Source: Dimorphilus gyrociliatus
Taxonomy: Eukaryota > Annelida > Polychaeta > Dinophilidae
Assembly: GCA_904063045.1 (NCBI GenBank)
Contig: CAJFCJ010000003.1
Coordinates: 434,001-498,000 of the forward strand
Length of the DNA stretch: 64,000 nt
Direction of reading: 5' to 3'
In this document: positions 46,894 through 58,478 of the stretch, in pieces
How positions within the stretch are numbered: the first letter of the stretch is position 1
Layout: every line of letters begins with the position of its first letter
Position numbers and translations under genes: made by a program
Notes under the pieces: generated by a model
Told to the model about the DNA's origin: nothing
Databases searched by the model: none
The model's input: only the letters and a program-made list of their open reading frames with translations

Positions 46894-49360
46894 TTATGTA
46901 TCTGTTTTAGCATTCTCCTGTATAAGATTTCTAACGAGTGGTTCCAGTTTGTTCCATGCAGAGGCCAACTGAAAATAAATATATACTTTGCTTAACTATG
47001 TATTTGATAATATTCTTTATTTATAATATGAGAATAGTAATTACCTCGCTATATGCTCTTATTTCACATTTAACAAGAGATTTTACAACTGTATAAAGAT
47101 AACTCAAGAAAACGTGAACCAATTGAGTTTCCCTTTTTATACAATGCAAAGCGAAAAAACTTCGATTTTCCAGGTTTGCGATAGCTTCCTCTTGCTCTAA
47201 TATACGACTTTCAAAATTACCACTTCTATCCTCTACTATTCGACCATTCGTTGACCCACTATTCTTTCTCTTCTTATACTGACTTAATTTACTCAGAGCC
47301 CTCTGGTGGTCCTGAATGACGCCCTTCTCGTGACGATCGCATAGGTCTCTGTACCCATAGAGGACATCAAGAAGTAAGGATATATTTTCGAGCACTTCCT
47401 CGTCTTCCTCTTTCGCCTGAAACGAGGGAAATGAAAAACTTTCAGGAAGCTTACAATATAAAGCTTTACTTGACTTCCGGAGACTTGAGCAACCGTACAA
47501 AATTCTGCAGCTATTTTTTGAAATCCAGGCTTCAAGAATTTCCAAATTTTTGATTCACCTGTCGACCAGTTACTGACCGGCGTAGTTATCGTACCGATAG
47601 CTCTGTGCAATTTTCAACAATATGAATAAATAGATAATGGGAAAGAATATTTACGTTAACTCTTTATTCATTTGAAACATATCTCTTGCGTAGGAGGAAG
47701 ACCTGTAAACTTGTCTTTCAGCAATTTCTTTAAGTCGACAGCAGGCAATTTCTAACTGACGAGCAAACTCCCTACTAGACATAAATTGAAGATTAGCATC
47801 TTCAGTGACTAAATTTCTCACTAAAGTCGCATTTTTATCAGTCATAAATTCGTCAGGTAATCCTTTGAAGTGCTCTTTCATTTTGTGACAAGTATCCTGC
47901 GATAAATGTTCAAGTTATATTCATATTTATAGTTTAAATTACATTAATACATCCTGATACAAAATATAAATAATAAATAAGATGGTAAGCAACAATAATC
48001 AACTATCACAAGTCAAATCTTCTATACTAACCGTTCCGGTAAATGTAAGAAAATACTTTATGACATCATCTTGCCCCACAACAGGATGTCGAACACAGAT
48101 AGTTAAAAATCTTGCTAACCATTTACGTCGACATTCAATAAATTCTCTGCTAGCTATTTACAAGAAACAACAATAGTGATTTTAATCAGTTAAATGTTTT
48201 TATTGATTTATTTATGACAGTTGTTCTAATATTATAAAATACATCATACTAACCACCTAAAAGTTTTTTAGGAGGCAATCTTGCTATAATTCTATAAGGA
48301 TATCTCTGCAGTAATAGTTCATGAAGGGCTAGAAAGTCGTTATACCTTCTTTCAACAGCTTTATTATATTTCTGTTTGATATTTTTATTTATTTAACTTT
48401 CGTTAAACTGGCAAAAAAAAAGGAAAATAATTAATTAATACTCACATTGCTATAAACTTCGTACTCAACGTGTTTTAATATAATTCCTTTCTTCTCTGGA
48501 ACTAATTTTACTGTAACCTGATCAATTTGTTCCAACTCTGTTATTGAATAGTTTAAATCACTTGAGAATTTCTCTCGTTTTATTTTGGCTAAGTCTTTTT
48601 GCAGTTCTTTCATATCGCCCATAGATGGAATTGGTAGTTCTATAAGACATAAATAGGCTTTAGTATATATGTATCAGCATACTTTGAACAAGTAGCCTAA
48701 CTCTAAATTAAAGAGAAATAAAAATAGAGAAAAGGATAGGTAAAATTAATTTGGTTTAGTTGATATCATATTGGTTTTAAATGAAATTGATAAAACTCTC
48801 TCGCTTTATTTCGCTTATACCTCCCACCATACCGCCCTCTCTCTCTCTTTCATGCTGGCTTCAAAGTGCCATTGTTTATAACTCTGCTTGAACGCAAAAA
48901 CTTACATACCTTGTCCCTGATAACTCTCAAGAATTTTTTCGTTAAATGATTTACCAGCCTGAGCAAGGGATATATAAGCGAGAGCTTTATATAAACCATT
49001 TCTGGATATCTTTTCATGTTTCGTTTCCAAACTCTCCCAAATCTAGGTTTAAAAGTTATACAGTTATCAAATTATTGTTTTTATACTGTAATATTATAAT
49101 TTTTATCTGACCTGAGTTAAGACCGGTCTAGACAGTCCAGACTTTGCACAAAATTTAACGAATGTCTCATAATCGACGAAATCGTCGTATGTTGACAACA
49201 ATGAATGTATCTCTCGATAATATGCAGGTATCGACCCTAAATTAAAGTTACATGTTTAAAATAACTTTTATAAATAGTCTTTGCATTTTCGTAACGTGAC
49301 AATAACATTTAATGATAAAAAAACTAAAACTTACGTACCAAACTTTAAATCGTTTGCCAT
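46894..49360 (-). CDS. SNX8: Sorting nexin 8 (SNX8)
   Basis: SNX8 is an endosomal PX-BAR protein that binds phosphoinositides and shapes tubules for endosome-to-Golgi transport. Ten exons join in phase: 49339-49360, 49112-49236, 48910-49042, 48446-48639, 48254-48371, 48032-48153, 47655-47896, 47470-47602, 47045-47416 and 46894-46968, giving 511 residues (human 465). The N-terminal EH-like part has ISRNGLYKALAYISLAQAGK, as in vertebrate SNX8. The PX domain (about 120-245) contains VPEKKGIILKHVEYEV, ERRYNDF (phosphoinositide-binding arginine) and LPPKKLLG. The BAR region (about 255-505) is helical and ends with NRSFFALHCIKRETQLVHVF. An E-box (CACGTG) lies about 20 bases upstream of the ATG. The first coding exon is only 22 bases. 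Confidence 0.95.
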
Positions 49361-49378
49361 TTGGGTCAGGGGCGTTTG

Positions 49379-49388
49379 ATCACGTGAC
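49379..49388 (-). promoter_or_regulatory. Near-CLEAR E-box in the SNX8 promoter
   Basis: The minus strand reads GTCACGTGAT, nine of ten bases of the CLEAR element (GTCACGTGAC) bound by MiT/TFE factors. It starts 19 bases upstream of the SNX8 ATG. A lysosome/endosome regulator at an endosomal gene is plausible. Motif match only. Confidence 0.4.
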
Positions 49389-50338
49389 ACTTGACGACAG
49401 AGAACCCTTAGGCTTTTTATCGTAAAGTTAATTATTTATGATTAATGTTTATAATTAATAAAAGCAATAAAAAATTATTTTTAATTAATATTTTTTAACA
49501 AATACTTCTTTAATTATTTTTTTCTACGATAATATGCGTTTTATTTGAAATCGCTCAATGGAACATTTAGCAGACGAGAAGTAAATAAAAATAACGGAAG
49601 CAACTTTACTTTTAGTTTCTCTACTATCACTTTTACGTCTTGTATTCCTTGGTAAAATATAGATTATACTACATATAAAATATAATCCAAATATTAATAT
49701 CAGTTATTGTTTTATATAAGTTTAAAACTTTTTAAATATCCCCTTTTCAGTTGTAGACGATCCTGACTTAAGGAATAACTACTGTCATAAATAGATATTG
49801 CGCAATATCTGGTAAAAATGTATAATAAAGTCGATTCAGTATTTTTTAGATCTATTTTTTACAAGCTTAATCGTAAAGGAAAACAGCTTTAGCAATATTA
49901 TCGACTGTAGATGGCCCATAAACAATATGATATAGAAAAGACAACTTTCCATAAGACCTATTTATCGACTTTGTTCTTTTTTAGATAAAGCTGTGAAAGC
50001 CTTAAAAGAGTTGTTATATTAAAAAAAAGACTATTGAAATCAATAAATGGAGGGAAGAGAAAAGAGCACACAATAAGCATTAGAGAGGAAAAATATAATT
50101 GTCTCCAAAGGTTAAGAGTAATTAAGGAAGGTATTATAAGGATATCTTTAAGAATTTTCACTATTTTTTTGAAAGAGAAATGATGGGATAATATTCCTAC
50201 TGCGTTATTTTCATTTATTGCAAATTTAAGAAATCTTATAAAATCTTCCCATTAATTTTATTCATATTACCACATACGTCAGTTTGTTAAGAGGTATTGA
50301 TCGCTCATATTGACCACTTTTTAGGCAGTATTTCATAC

Positions 50339-50378
50339 AAATATATATATATATATATTTATAAATTTATATATATGA
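50339..50378. repeat. AT microsatellite
   Basis: AT dinucleotide run with an AAATTT break, between SNX8 and GPATCH2. Confidence 0.8.
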
Positions 50379-50734
50379 TATTATTATTTATTAATATATT
50401 CAAATATATTAATATAACGCTCTCATTGGCTCATTTTGGAGGTAACAAAGTAGAAATCTATTACCAGTTATCAGCAAAGATAAAGATCTTCATTTCATAT
50501 CTTTCAATAGAAAAGATCATTTTAAGTAACGTTTATTTACTTTCAAAAGAAAACATATATTTAATATTGTGTTTATATAGATTTAACTTGTTGAAATGAA
50601 AATATACAATGAACATTATAGGAAGCCTTTTTCACAAACTATACAAAATATTAATATACGGTTCATAGGAGAAAATAGTCTTCCTAACAAGAACAATTTC
50701 ATCGACCGTTAATTTTCTTTTAGCTCCGTAGAAA

Positions 50735-50772
50735 CTAGCAATCATTGGGTTCATCGGAGAGGCCTATTTTTA

Positions 50773-50808
<36 letters not shown>

Positions 50809-52211
50809 TTATATATAGATTTATAAATAGTAATATAAGCAAATACATAAATTATTAAGTTAAAGAATGATAAATACTTACAATAAGTTGGTGATATAGT
50901 ACCATCTTTATAGGGACTACATGGGGGCGTTTTTCGCCGTCTTTTTATTTCTGCTACACTTGGAGATGAAGATACGAAAGGACTTTTACTAGAATTGTGA
51001 CGAGTCCACTTGTTTTGCTCAGATAAAAAATTTGCCATTGTGTAACCAGGACACTAAAAAGAGCAAAATATTAAATTATTAAATGGCATCCATTATGGAA
51101 TTTAAGCACTAAACATGTATAATTTCCGGTTCTTCTGTCAATTTAATAGTAATAGCGAACTAACCCTAGTTTGAAACAACCTTTTGCCACACTTAAACTT
51201 TCTTCCCTTTCCGATAAGTCTGGCTAAGCAGCTTTTAGCATTTAAAACGTGATCTAAATCCGAATCGGGCGCATTCTGTTCAACGTTTGTTCTTCTGGAC
51301 GAAGTATTTTCCCACCAAGGAATGACGCCACATGTTGTTCCACCTTCGTGAAAAAAGTCCGAATGTTCATCATCAGCCTCACGACCTTCATCGTTGGAAC
51401 AACTAAAAGTAGCGTCACTATCGCCTTCACTGTTTGATATTGAGGTTGAACTTTCTCTAGACATTTGATGGAGGAAGCGACTAAGCCTATTCTCTCCCAT
51501 TTCTTCAACATCTAAAGATTCACTATTATTTTCTCTATAGCCCCTTTTCCTTTTACCCGGTTGAATTGATATATGATTTTCTACGTCCATTTTAGAGTCT
51601 TCTTTTTTAGACGATTTTTTGTTTCTTTTCCCTTTAATATGACTTTGAACAGTAGCTTGATCCCGGGACGGTGATGGATCTACAGCCATTCGTTTATGCC
51701 TATTATTATACGAAATAAATATTAATTAAAAGTAAAAAATACATAATGACACGTGAAAAATAAAAAACTTGTTTAATTTAGAATTTTAACCTTCTTCTTC
51801 GCCTACAGATTCTTATAGGAATGCTTTCTGTTACACTATCACTCTCCACCAAAGATGAAAAAAAGTGTCGACTATGATGCATGCTCTGTTCGGTGTCTGA
51901 GTGTGTCATTGCTGATGATTTGGTGACCGCTTCATCTGGACTACTCTCTGAATGAACGTAACTAGTCGAATGTCTGTGCCGCCTTGCTGATCTACGCTTC
52001 TTTGAAACCCTCTTCGAAACTACGTTTAACAACCTGTAGTCAATTAAACTCTGATAGTAAAAATACAAACCACACCAATCATAACAAACCTTCCACTTCT
52101 CTCCTTTCCTATGCTCTCCTCTAGAGCATTCATTAAAGAATCCATGTTATGAAAGTCTTTGTTTAAAACATGGAGATTCTCAAGCTCACGAATCATATCA
52201 GCGTCTTCCAT
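50735..52211 (-). CDS. GPATCH2: GPATCH2-like nuclear protein, G-patch not found
   Basis: Human GPATCH2 is a nuclear protein that binds the helicase DHX15 through its G-patch. Exons 52090-52211, 51791-52033, 51165-51699, 50882-51053 and, tentatively, 50735-50763 join in phase to 366 residues. The N-terminus has MNALEESIGKERSGR, like human VSALEESSEQARGG. RRRRRLRHKRMAVD spans a junction and matches human RRRRKVKRMAVD. The best match is NDEGREADDEHSDFF...CGVIPWWE, against human NDEGRQGDDEQSDWF...GVVPWWE. EIKRRRKTPP matches human DIKRRRKAAP, which in human lies just before the G-patch. No G-patch sequence follows here. The last exon is weakly supported; the first four are firm. The start is the first ATG (52211). 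Confidence 0.85.
50777..50817. repeat. AT microsatellite in the GPATCH2 last intron
   Basis: AT run of about 40 bases between the two last GPATCH2 exons. Confidence 0.8.
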
Positions 52212-52742
52212 CCTAGATGATTCTAATACCAAGTATAATAAACAAAAGCCCGCCCCCAGCTGATGTAAACAAATCTTTCCAAAGTAATTTTTTCTTTAAA
52301 TGGTAATCCTGCTTGTTGTTTTGAATAAATATCGTAAAAGATCATTTAAGAAATAGATGCACAAGACAATTACATTCTAATTAAGCAATATCGTTGGGGA
52401 AAATGTTGTTGTAATCCCCGTGCAACACGCTTGTATACGCCATTTTGATATGACGCATTGGTACGACTAAATCAAAGTATGAACAATTCACAAGTATGTC
52501 ATTTAAAAAAAAAACATCTCCAGGTTTTAGCTTTTACAGGTTGTTAAAATGTAATTTTTTTGAAAAGTATGGTTAAGACTGATAAATTATATAATAGATA
52601 AGTTTTAAACTTGAACATTAAAATTGTCATGTATTGAGAGACTATTTCCAAAATTTATCATTTTCAGGTACCAGCAGCGCACAGTTTAGCATTATCCAAA
52701 ATAAGATTCTCTCCGTCAATATCACGTTTTTAAATATAAGAA
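52212..52742. promoter_or_regulatory. Divergent promoter region of GPATCH2 and SDE2
   Basis: 531 bases between the two start codons. It contains CGCCATTTTG-type (YY1-like) sequence near 52458 and TGACGCA near 52471. No coding sequence is seen. Confidence 0.4.
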
Positions 52743-54465
52743 ATGCCTACAATTGCTATTCGTTATGCTTTTGGAAGACCTCAGGTTTTAGAAAAAATAT
52801 GTTTAGATGAACAGGATATGACCATATCGAGGCTTCTCTCAAAAACGTCTATTTGTTCGGTATGTTTAATCATATTGCCCTATTTTCGTGCAGTTCTCAA
52901 ATTTCGTTTCTTTCCAGACTTTTTCATCAAACAACTTTTACGTAACTCATAATGGTAAAAGATTGGAATCTAACACTAGATTAGACGAAAATAATATATA
53001 TACAATTGTTGGAAAGCTAAATGGCGGCAAAGGTGGTTTTGGTTCTTTATTGAGATCCATCGGAGCTCAGATCGAAAAGACGACAAATAAGGAAGCATGT
53101 AGAGATCTAAGTGGTAGACGAATGCGAGATTTAAAAAATGAACAGAGGTTTGTTCCTTTTATGTTTAAAACAACTTTAAAATAAATAACAACTACTAGTA
53201 CTGCTGTAGAATAGTAAATATATATAATTATTTCAGCATTAAAGAATGGATGAGTAAGGCAAAAGAGAGAGATGAGGAAGCCCAACAGAAGAAAGCGGAG
53301 AGAAAGGAACGTTTACGACGCGATTTTAAACATAAATTTGAAGATCCAAAATATTTCGAACAAAAGGATTTGGCAGTTGAAAGAATGGATGAAGCATTAA
53401 AATCTGGTACGATAATTGAATTGCTAGTTAAAATTAGTAGTTTGAATGTCAATTTCATTTAAAGGATTAGAGAAGGTCTCATCAACAACTGAGCCGGGTA
53501 CATCAGGTTTAAAGAGAAAATCGACAGATCAGCAAAAATCTTCTAAAAAGCTATGTGCTATGTAAGATATTTTGTAAAATTCATCTAGCAAAGTAAATTG
53601 CAGACTAACGTTGTGTTTTCTAAACAAAAAGGTTCGACGATTCTGACTTGAGTGAGAGTAATGATGAAATGGATGATGAAAAACCGGAAGAAATATCTGA
53701 AGATTCATCTGGGGCTAGTTCTAGTGATAAACCTCAAGATAATGCAGAAGCCAGTCCTGAGCGTAAAATCGAAGATTGTTCGGATAATTCGAGAGTTAAT
53801 AATGAATGCAAACCCGATAATAGCTCAGAAGTCAGTTCTCAAGATAAAACCGAGAATAATTTCGAGAAACAAAGTGAGAGCATTCCATCATCCAGCCAAA
53901 GTAAATAAGTATAGTTATTTTAAGAAAACGCCATGTAATCATTCAAAATTATCCTTGTAGCGCCTGAAAATGACTGTCATTTGTTGACGAAAGAGGCCAT
54001 CGTTGAGCCTGATTCTTCTACAGAGGCCCAACAAGTTAGTTCTACTAATACTGATGAAAACAAGATTGATGGACAAAACAAAGTTAAAGATAATGAAGAT
54101 AAAGCAGTTGAAAAGAAACTTGAAGACAAGGACACAAGACTATCGTCGTCAGTGGAAATCAATAAAAATGAACCTTCGAAGGAAACAGTTAGTTTTTCTA
54201 AACACTCTATTTCTTTATTTTTTTAGAGCAACTTTAATGTCGTTTTTATTTGTAGATAAAAGATATAGATTTATTATCGTATTCTAACGTAAAGGAACTT
54301 GAAGAACTAGGCTTGGATGTGTTGAAATTTGCTTTACAAAGTAGAGGATTAAAATGCGGTGGAACGCTTCAACAGAGAGCAGAACGACTCTTCTCAGTGA
54401 AAAACTTGAAACCTCATCAAATCGATAAATCTCTATTAGCAAAATCGAAGAATGCTAAGAAATAA
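52743..54465 (+). CDS. SDE2: SDE2 replication/splicing regulator
   Basis: SDE2 is made as a ubiquitin-like precursor; cleavage after a Gly-Gly releases a fragment that works in splicing and, in animals, at replication forks. Seven exons join in phase: 52743-52859, 52918-53147, 53237-53406, 53465-53561, 53632-53900, 53961-54187 and 54256-54465, giving 400 residues. The N-terminal UBL-like part (1-74) ends in the cleavage site GG75-76/KGGFGS. IGAQIEKTTNKEACRDLSGR is nearly identical to human. A coiled basic segment and a long acidic Ser/Glu-rich linker follow. The C-terminal SAP-type motif contains LQSRGLKCGGTLQQRAERLF, against human LMARGLKCGGTQQERAARLF. All key features are intact. The gene is divergent from GPATCH2. 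Confidence 0.96.
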
Positions 54466-55055
54466 CCCATTTATTTAAAGTTTTTTTTATGTATATATAT
54501 ATATATATATATACTGCATACAGTATATATATATAATTAATTAATCATGTTGAACTATTATATAGATCTTTACTCTATAAACAAATATATTAAAAGATTA
54601 ATACATAAACCTTTTCTTTTCTTATACCCGCCATTATTGAGAATTATTAGAATGAGTGAAGTAGTTATTGTTCATGTATAAAAGTAAATATACTTATTAA
54701 CTTAAATACACTGCTATAACCAGATTAATGCTTCTTCGTTCATATTTCATTACACAATTGTGTCACCTTTAATATATTTTCTCTTTTAAACTCGTTTCAA
54801 ATACTTCACGTGTTCAATACATAAGTACACCACGTGCTTCTCTCTATAGGCCTAATCTCTACATTTGTACGTTTCAGTCCAAAAAGACTATTTCCACATA
54901 TGTAGGTATCATTAGCGAAATTTTTAAGTGTTACCATTCTTTTTTTGCCTCGTTTCAATTAGATCAAATACTTGAATTACATATAATCTAACTCTATTCA
55001 GTTCATTTTCTGCTCGACCTCTAAACAAGGCAAAGAAAAATTCAACCAACTTTCA
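54466..55055. other. SDE2 3' flank and DNPH1 upstream region
   Basis: No exon is seen. An AT microsatellite with TATACTGCATACAGTATA lies at 54495-54533. CACGTG-type E-boxes occur near 54809 and 54832. Confidence 0.6.
54495..54533. repeat. AT microsatellite with ACTGCATACAGT palindrome
   Basis: AT repeat interrupted by a palindromic ACTG/CAGT core, like other AT tracts in the window. Confidence 0.75.
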
Positions 55056-55586
55056 ATGGGTTCTCTCAAGCTCTATTTTGCTGGGAGTATTCGAGGAGGC
55101 AGAAATGATGCCGAACTATATGCAAGATTGATTGAAAAATTGCAAAAATACGGAACTGTACTAACTGAACACGTTGGAAGCGACTCAAAAACGGAAGAAC
55201 TACGAAAAGAATTAGAATACAATGACGAATATATTCATAAAAGAGATATGGAATGGTTAGAAAGTTGCGATGCACTTATTGCCGAAGTTACTCAACCGTC
55301 AATTGGTGTTGGTTACGAAGTTGGTAGGGCGTACGCAATGAAAAAGTTGATTTTATGCCTTTATAGGCCTCACGAAGGAGCAAAAAGTACGTACAATTCT
55401 CAAATATATCTACTATTATTTGTAAATATTATTAAATGTGTCTATATTCAACTGATTGTTATTCATTTTAAAGGAATAAGTGCAATGATTTCTGGAGCTG
55501 TAAACGGTGAGAATTTCTTTGTAAAAAATTATCAAGAATCCGAAATTGACGGTATCTTTGAAGAATTTTTGTCGAAAATCAAGTAG
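55056..55586 (+). CDS. DNPH1: 2'-deoxynucleoside 5'-phosphate N-hydrolase (DNPH1/RCL)
   Basis: DNPH1 cleaves the base from deoxynucleoside 5'-monophosphates and cleans modified nucleotides such as hydroxymethyl-dUMP. Two exons (55056-55386 and 55474-55586) join in phase to 147 residues (human 174). YFAGSIRGGR (residues 7-16) is the phosphate/sugar-binding signature. GTVLTEHVG and DALIAEVTQPSIGVGYEVG follow; the latter carries the catalytic acidic residue. After the splice, ISAMISGAVNG matches human LSAMIRGAADG. The human disordered N- and C-terminal tails are absent. The stop codon is 14 bases from that of the convergent CHP1 gene. Confidence 0.95.
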   Translation: MGSLKLYFAGSIRGGRNDAELYARLIEKLQKYGTVLTEHVGSDSKTEELRKELEYNDEYIHKRDMEWLESCDALIAEVTQPSIGVGYEVGRAYAMKKLILCLYRPHEGAKSTYNSQIYLLLFVNIIKCVYIQLIVIHFKGISAMISGAVNGENFFVKNYQESEIDGIFEEFLSKIK

Positions 55587-55600
55587 AGAGAGAAACTTCA

Positions 55601-56341
55601 TCAGTTAAGGAATCTTATACTCATCTTTTGTTCAACATCTACCTTTTGCATAACCTATATGTTTTAAACATAGAAAATGATGAATAAGTTGAATAAAATT
55701 TGAATAAATTTGATAAAATAGAAATAGAAATATGTAATAACCTTTTCAAAATCATCCCATCCTATTTTATCGTCATGATCAAAGTCCGCTTCAGCTAGTG
55801 TTCTATCAACTATACTGGCTAATTGTTCCTCAGATATATTTGTTCCGACCATCATATGGAGAACCGCCAAAAGTTCTTCACGTGTTATTTCGTTATCATT
55901 ACCGATGTCGTACATGTTAAACGCAAATCTTAATTTTGCCTGTCTATTATTCAGTTCATCAGCAGCGGTTGTCTTTTCTCTAGAGATTGGTCGGAATGTG
56001 GCAAGAACTTTCATAAAATTCTTAAAATTAACTCCTTCGGTATTCTCGGCGAAAAATGACTAAAATAAAGGAAAATATTATATATATGACCATATAAATA
56101 CAATATATAAGGATAGTATATAAAGATGTATACTAACTTGAATTATACGTTCACCCAAGGGATTAATTGCTAATTCTGGAATTCTTAGGAAATCTTCTCT
56201 ACTTAAATATCCCTTACTTCCTTTGTCCAGACAAGTGAATCTGCTATATAATCTGTTAATTTGATTTCCGCTAAATCCTGTTTTGTTTTCTATGTCAATT
56301 AATTCTTCATCTTGAAGAAGAACGGATGCTTTTGAACCCAT
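55601..56341 (-). CDS. CHP1: Calcineurin B homologous protein 1 (CHP1)
   Basis: CHP1 is an EF-hand partner of Na+/H+ exchangers and of the lipid enzyme GPAT4. Three exons (56138-56341, 55742-56059 and 55601-55654) join in phase to 191 residues (human 195). The N-terminus MGSKAS is an N-myristoylation signal. RLYSRFTCLDKGSKGYLSRE and RIPELAINPLGERII are nearly identical to human. EF3 (about 120-131) is DIGNDNEITREE, with Gly at position 3. EF4 (about 161-172) is DFDHDDKIGWDD, with Asp instead of Glu at position 12. The C-terminus KVDVEQKMSIRFL matches human exactly. Divergent from LNPK, with 393 bases between start codons. Confidence 0.96.
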
Positions 56342-56734
56342 ATGTGGCTATGTTATTTTATGAATACCGTTTTACGTATTTGGTGCAATAGTGTGTGGGT
56401 AAGTCTAAATTCCGTGCGGAAGCTACCCTTATTTTTTATTTATTTGTTTTTGACTTTTTCTTATTGCATCATCGTAAACAGAAGAATTAAAACGAATCTA
56501 TAAGTTTTTTTCAACAAGGAGATTTCTACTTGAAATTTTTTTTATCTATTATCATAAGTCTTAATTTAAGATAGCAATACTCCATTTTTAAGAGCCTTTT
56601 GTTACTAATTCACCTTATCAGCCTACCGGTATCGAGATTACTAATGACGTGGTTAGTGAGATTCTATAGGTCTATCCTGTTTTAAACAGTACCGTTCCGT
56701 TGTAGGACGTTTATGCCATAACCAACGTCTTATA
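56342..56734. promoter_or_regulatory. Divergent promoter of CHP1 and LNPK
   Basis: 393 bases between start codons. TGACGTGG (56645-56652) matches the UPRE/CRE-type element bound by ATF6/XBP1-class bZIP factors and lies 83 bases upstream of the LNPK ATG. Motif match only. Confidence 0.4.
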
Positions 56735-58253
56735 ATGGGTAATTTATTCACTTTTTTCAAAGTAAGCTTTATTGTGATTTTCTTCTACAAAATTTATCTT
56801 TTCCTTTACGATATTTCATGAAATAATTCCACTTTACAATGTATTCCTAATTTCGTGTTCTACCTTTCAGCACAAGTATTCTACTTTGGAAAAATTAGAA
56901 AGTCTCGAAAAGGTAACAAAATAAAACAACCTTTAAAGAAATATAATAATTGACTTTTTAATATTTTCATAAAATTTACCTTTTAGGAAATTCAATATTT
57001 AGAAAAGAACCATGAAAAATATATAAGGAGGGAGAGAGCCATAGTGTTCTACTTAATTGCCTATTCCGTTGTTATATATGTTACAACAGCATCACTATTA
57101 TGTATTTTCTACTTTCCAAAAGAGTGGAAGAAACGTTTAACATACTTGGCTCCATTCGTAATCTTTCCTGTATTGTATGTAAAACTTTAATAGAGTTTCC
57201 TTTAATAATAATAATAATTGTAAATTCGTCTATCTGTAGGATATGGTTTATAAAACGTTTCCTAAACTGGTATTTCATTCGTCGAGTAACGTTTACGGAT
57301 AGATCCCTTAAAAAGCGAAAAGAAGAGAAGCAGAAAATTGTAAGTATCTATTACGTATCTATCACAGCAAAGAAAGAAGTTCATCGATATATTATTTATG
57401 GATTATCTGATAATAAAATAATCAATTTAAAAACAAAATATACCTTTTCTTATATCTCTATTTAGCTAGAAGAAGTTAAAGAAAAGGAAACCTATAAAAG
57501 GGCGAAAGAGATTTTGGAAAAATACGATCCAGACTCTGTTCCATCTATTGAATTACCTGCATCAACTCCAGTTAAGAAATTGATAGATTATGACGGTCAA
57601 GGTAAAGTTTTTTATATTCTCTAACCAAATATGATGAATACATTTGTTTATATATAGAATTAAGAAAGAGGAGTAAAAGCGTTGATCAATCTACACCTTC
57701 AAAACCGTCTCCTAATGAAACACCACAGTTACATTCGAGTGAAGAAAGTGAAGTGGAAAAATCAAATGTCGGCGATGCTCAATCAAAACCTCCTCTGCCT
57801 CCAAACTGTACTACGCCAATTAAAGCCAAACCTATACCTGCTGCATTTTGCCCCCCACCACACCAAGTACCACTTCCAAGACCAATACTTCCAAGAGAAA
57901 GATCAAGTATAGAAAGAGTTATGGAGTGGATAGTTGGTGACGGCCCTCAAAATCGATATGCTTTAATTTGTAAAAAGTGCATTTCTCATAATGGAATGGC
58001 TTTAAAAGAAGAATTTGAATATATATCTTTCAGATGTTGCTACTGTTTTTATATGAATGAAGCAAGAAAAAAGCAAATGCACATTCCTAGGAAACTAGAA
58101 CCTACCGAAGCCAGCGTTCACGGTAAGTGAAGAATAAAGAATATCTTATTTACATATTAAAATATATCTTAATTCTTTTCAGATAAAAACACTAATATAA
58201 AAGAAAAGAAAGAAGATCAAATTGAAAAGAAATCAAGCGCTATAGAAACTTGA
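56735..58253 (+). CDS. LNPK: Lunapark, ER three-way junction protein (LNPK)
   Basis: Lunapark stabilises three-way junctions of the tubular ER. Seven exons join in phase: 56735-56761, 56871-56912, 56987-57174, 57240-57339, 57466-57601, 57658-58122 and 58183-58253, giving 342 residues (human 428). The N-terminus MGNLF is a myristoylation signal, as in human MGGLF. A coiled coil, two transmembrane segments (about 43-65 and 78-97) and a second coiled coil (LEEVKEKETYKRAKEILEKYDPDS) follow. After a proline-rich linker comes RPILPRERSSIERVMEWIVG, then GDGPQNRYALIC. The C4 zinc finger is CKKC ... CCYC (about 269-295), with HNGMALKEEFEYI between. The acidic C-terminal tail of human is much shorter here. 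Convergent with FBXL15, with 225 bases between stops. Confidence 0.96.
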
Positions 58254-58478
58254 AATAATATTTTATAGCACTTTTTACTTTGCTTATTTATTAAGTCAAT
58301 ATTATGTGCTGCATGTTAATAATATAATAATCCGATTCGTCTTTCCGTCAATTATATTTTAAAAATTATAAAAAATGAAACAAATTATGAATATTATTAA
58401 CGCAATTTGTGTTTTAATATTAAAAAAGAAGAAAAGAGAGAGAATGAAAATCATTTTTTCTTTTTATTATTATTATTA

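Larger units (their letters stand above)
49361..50734. other. SNX8 promoter and GPATCH2 3' flank
   Basis: The gap between SNX8 and the upstream tandem gene GPATCH2. No G-patch coding exon is found here on the minus strand. It has a near-CLEAR E-box at 49379-49388, AT-rich DNA and an AT microsatellite at 50339-50378. The open frames at 49958-50161 and 50297-50599 are low-complexity. Confidence 0.6.
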
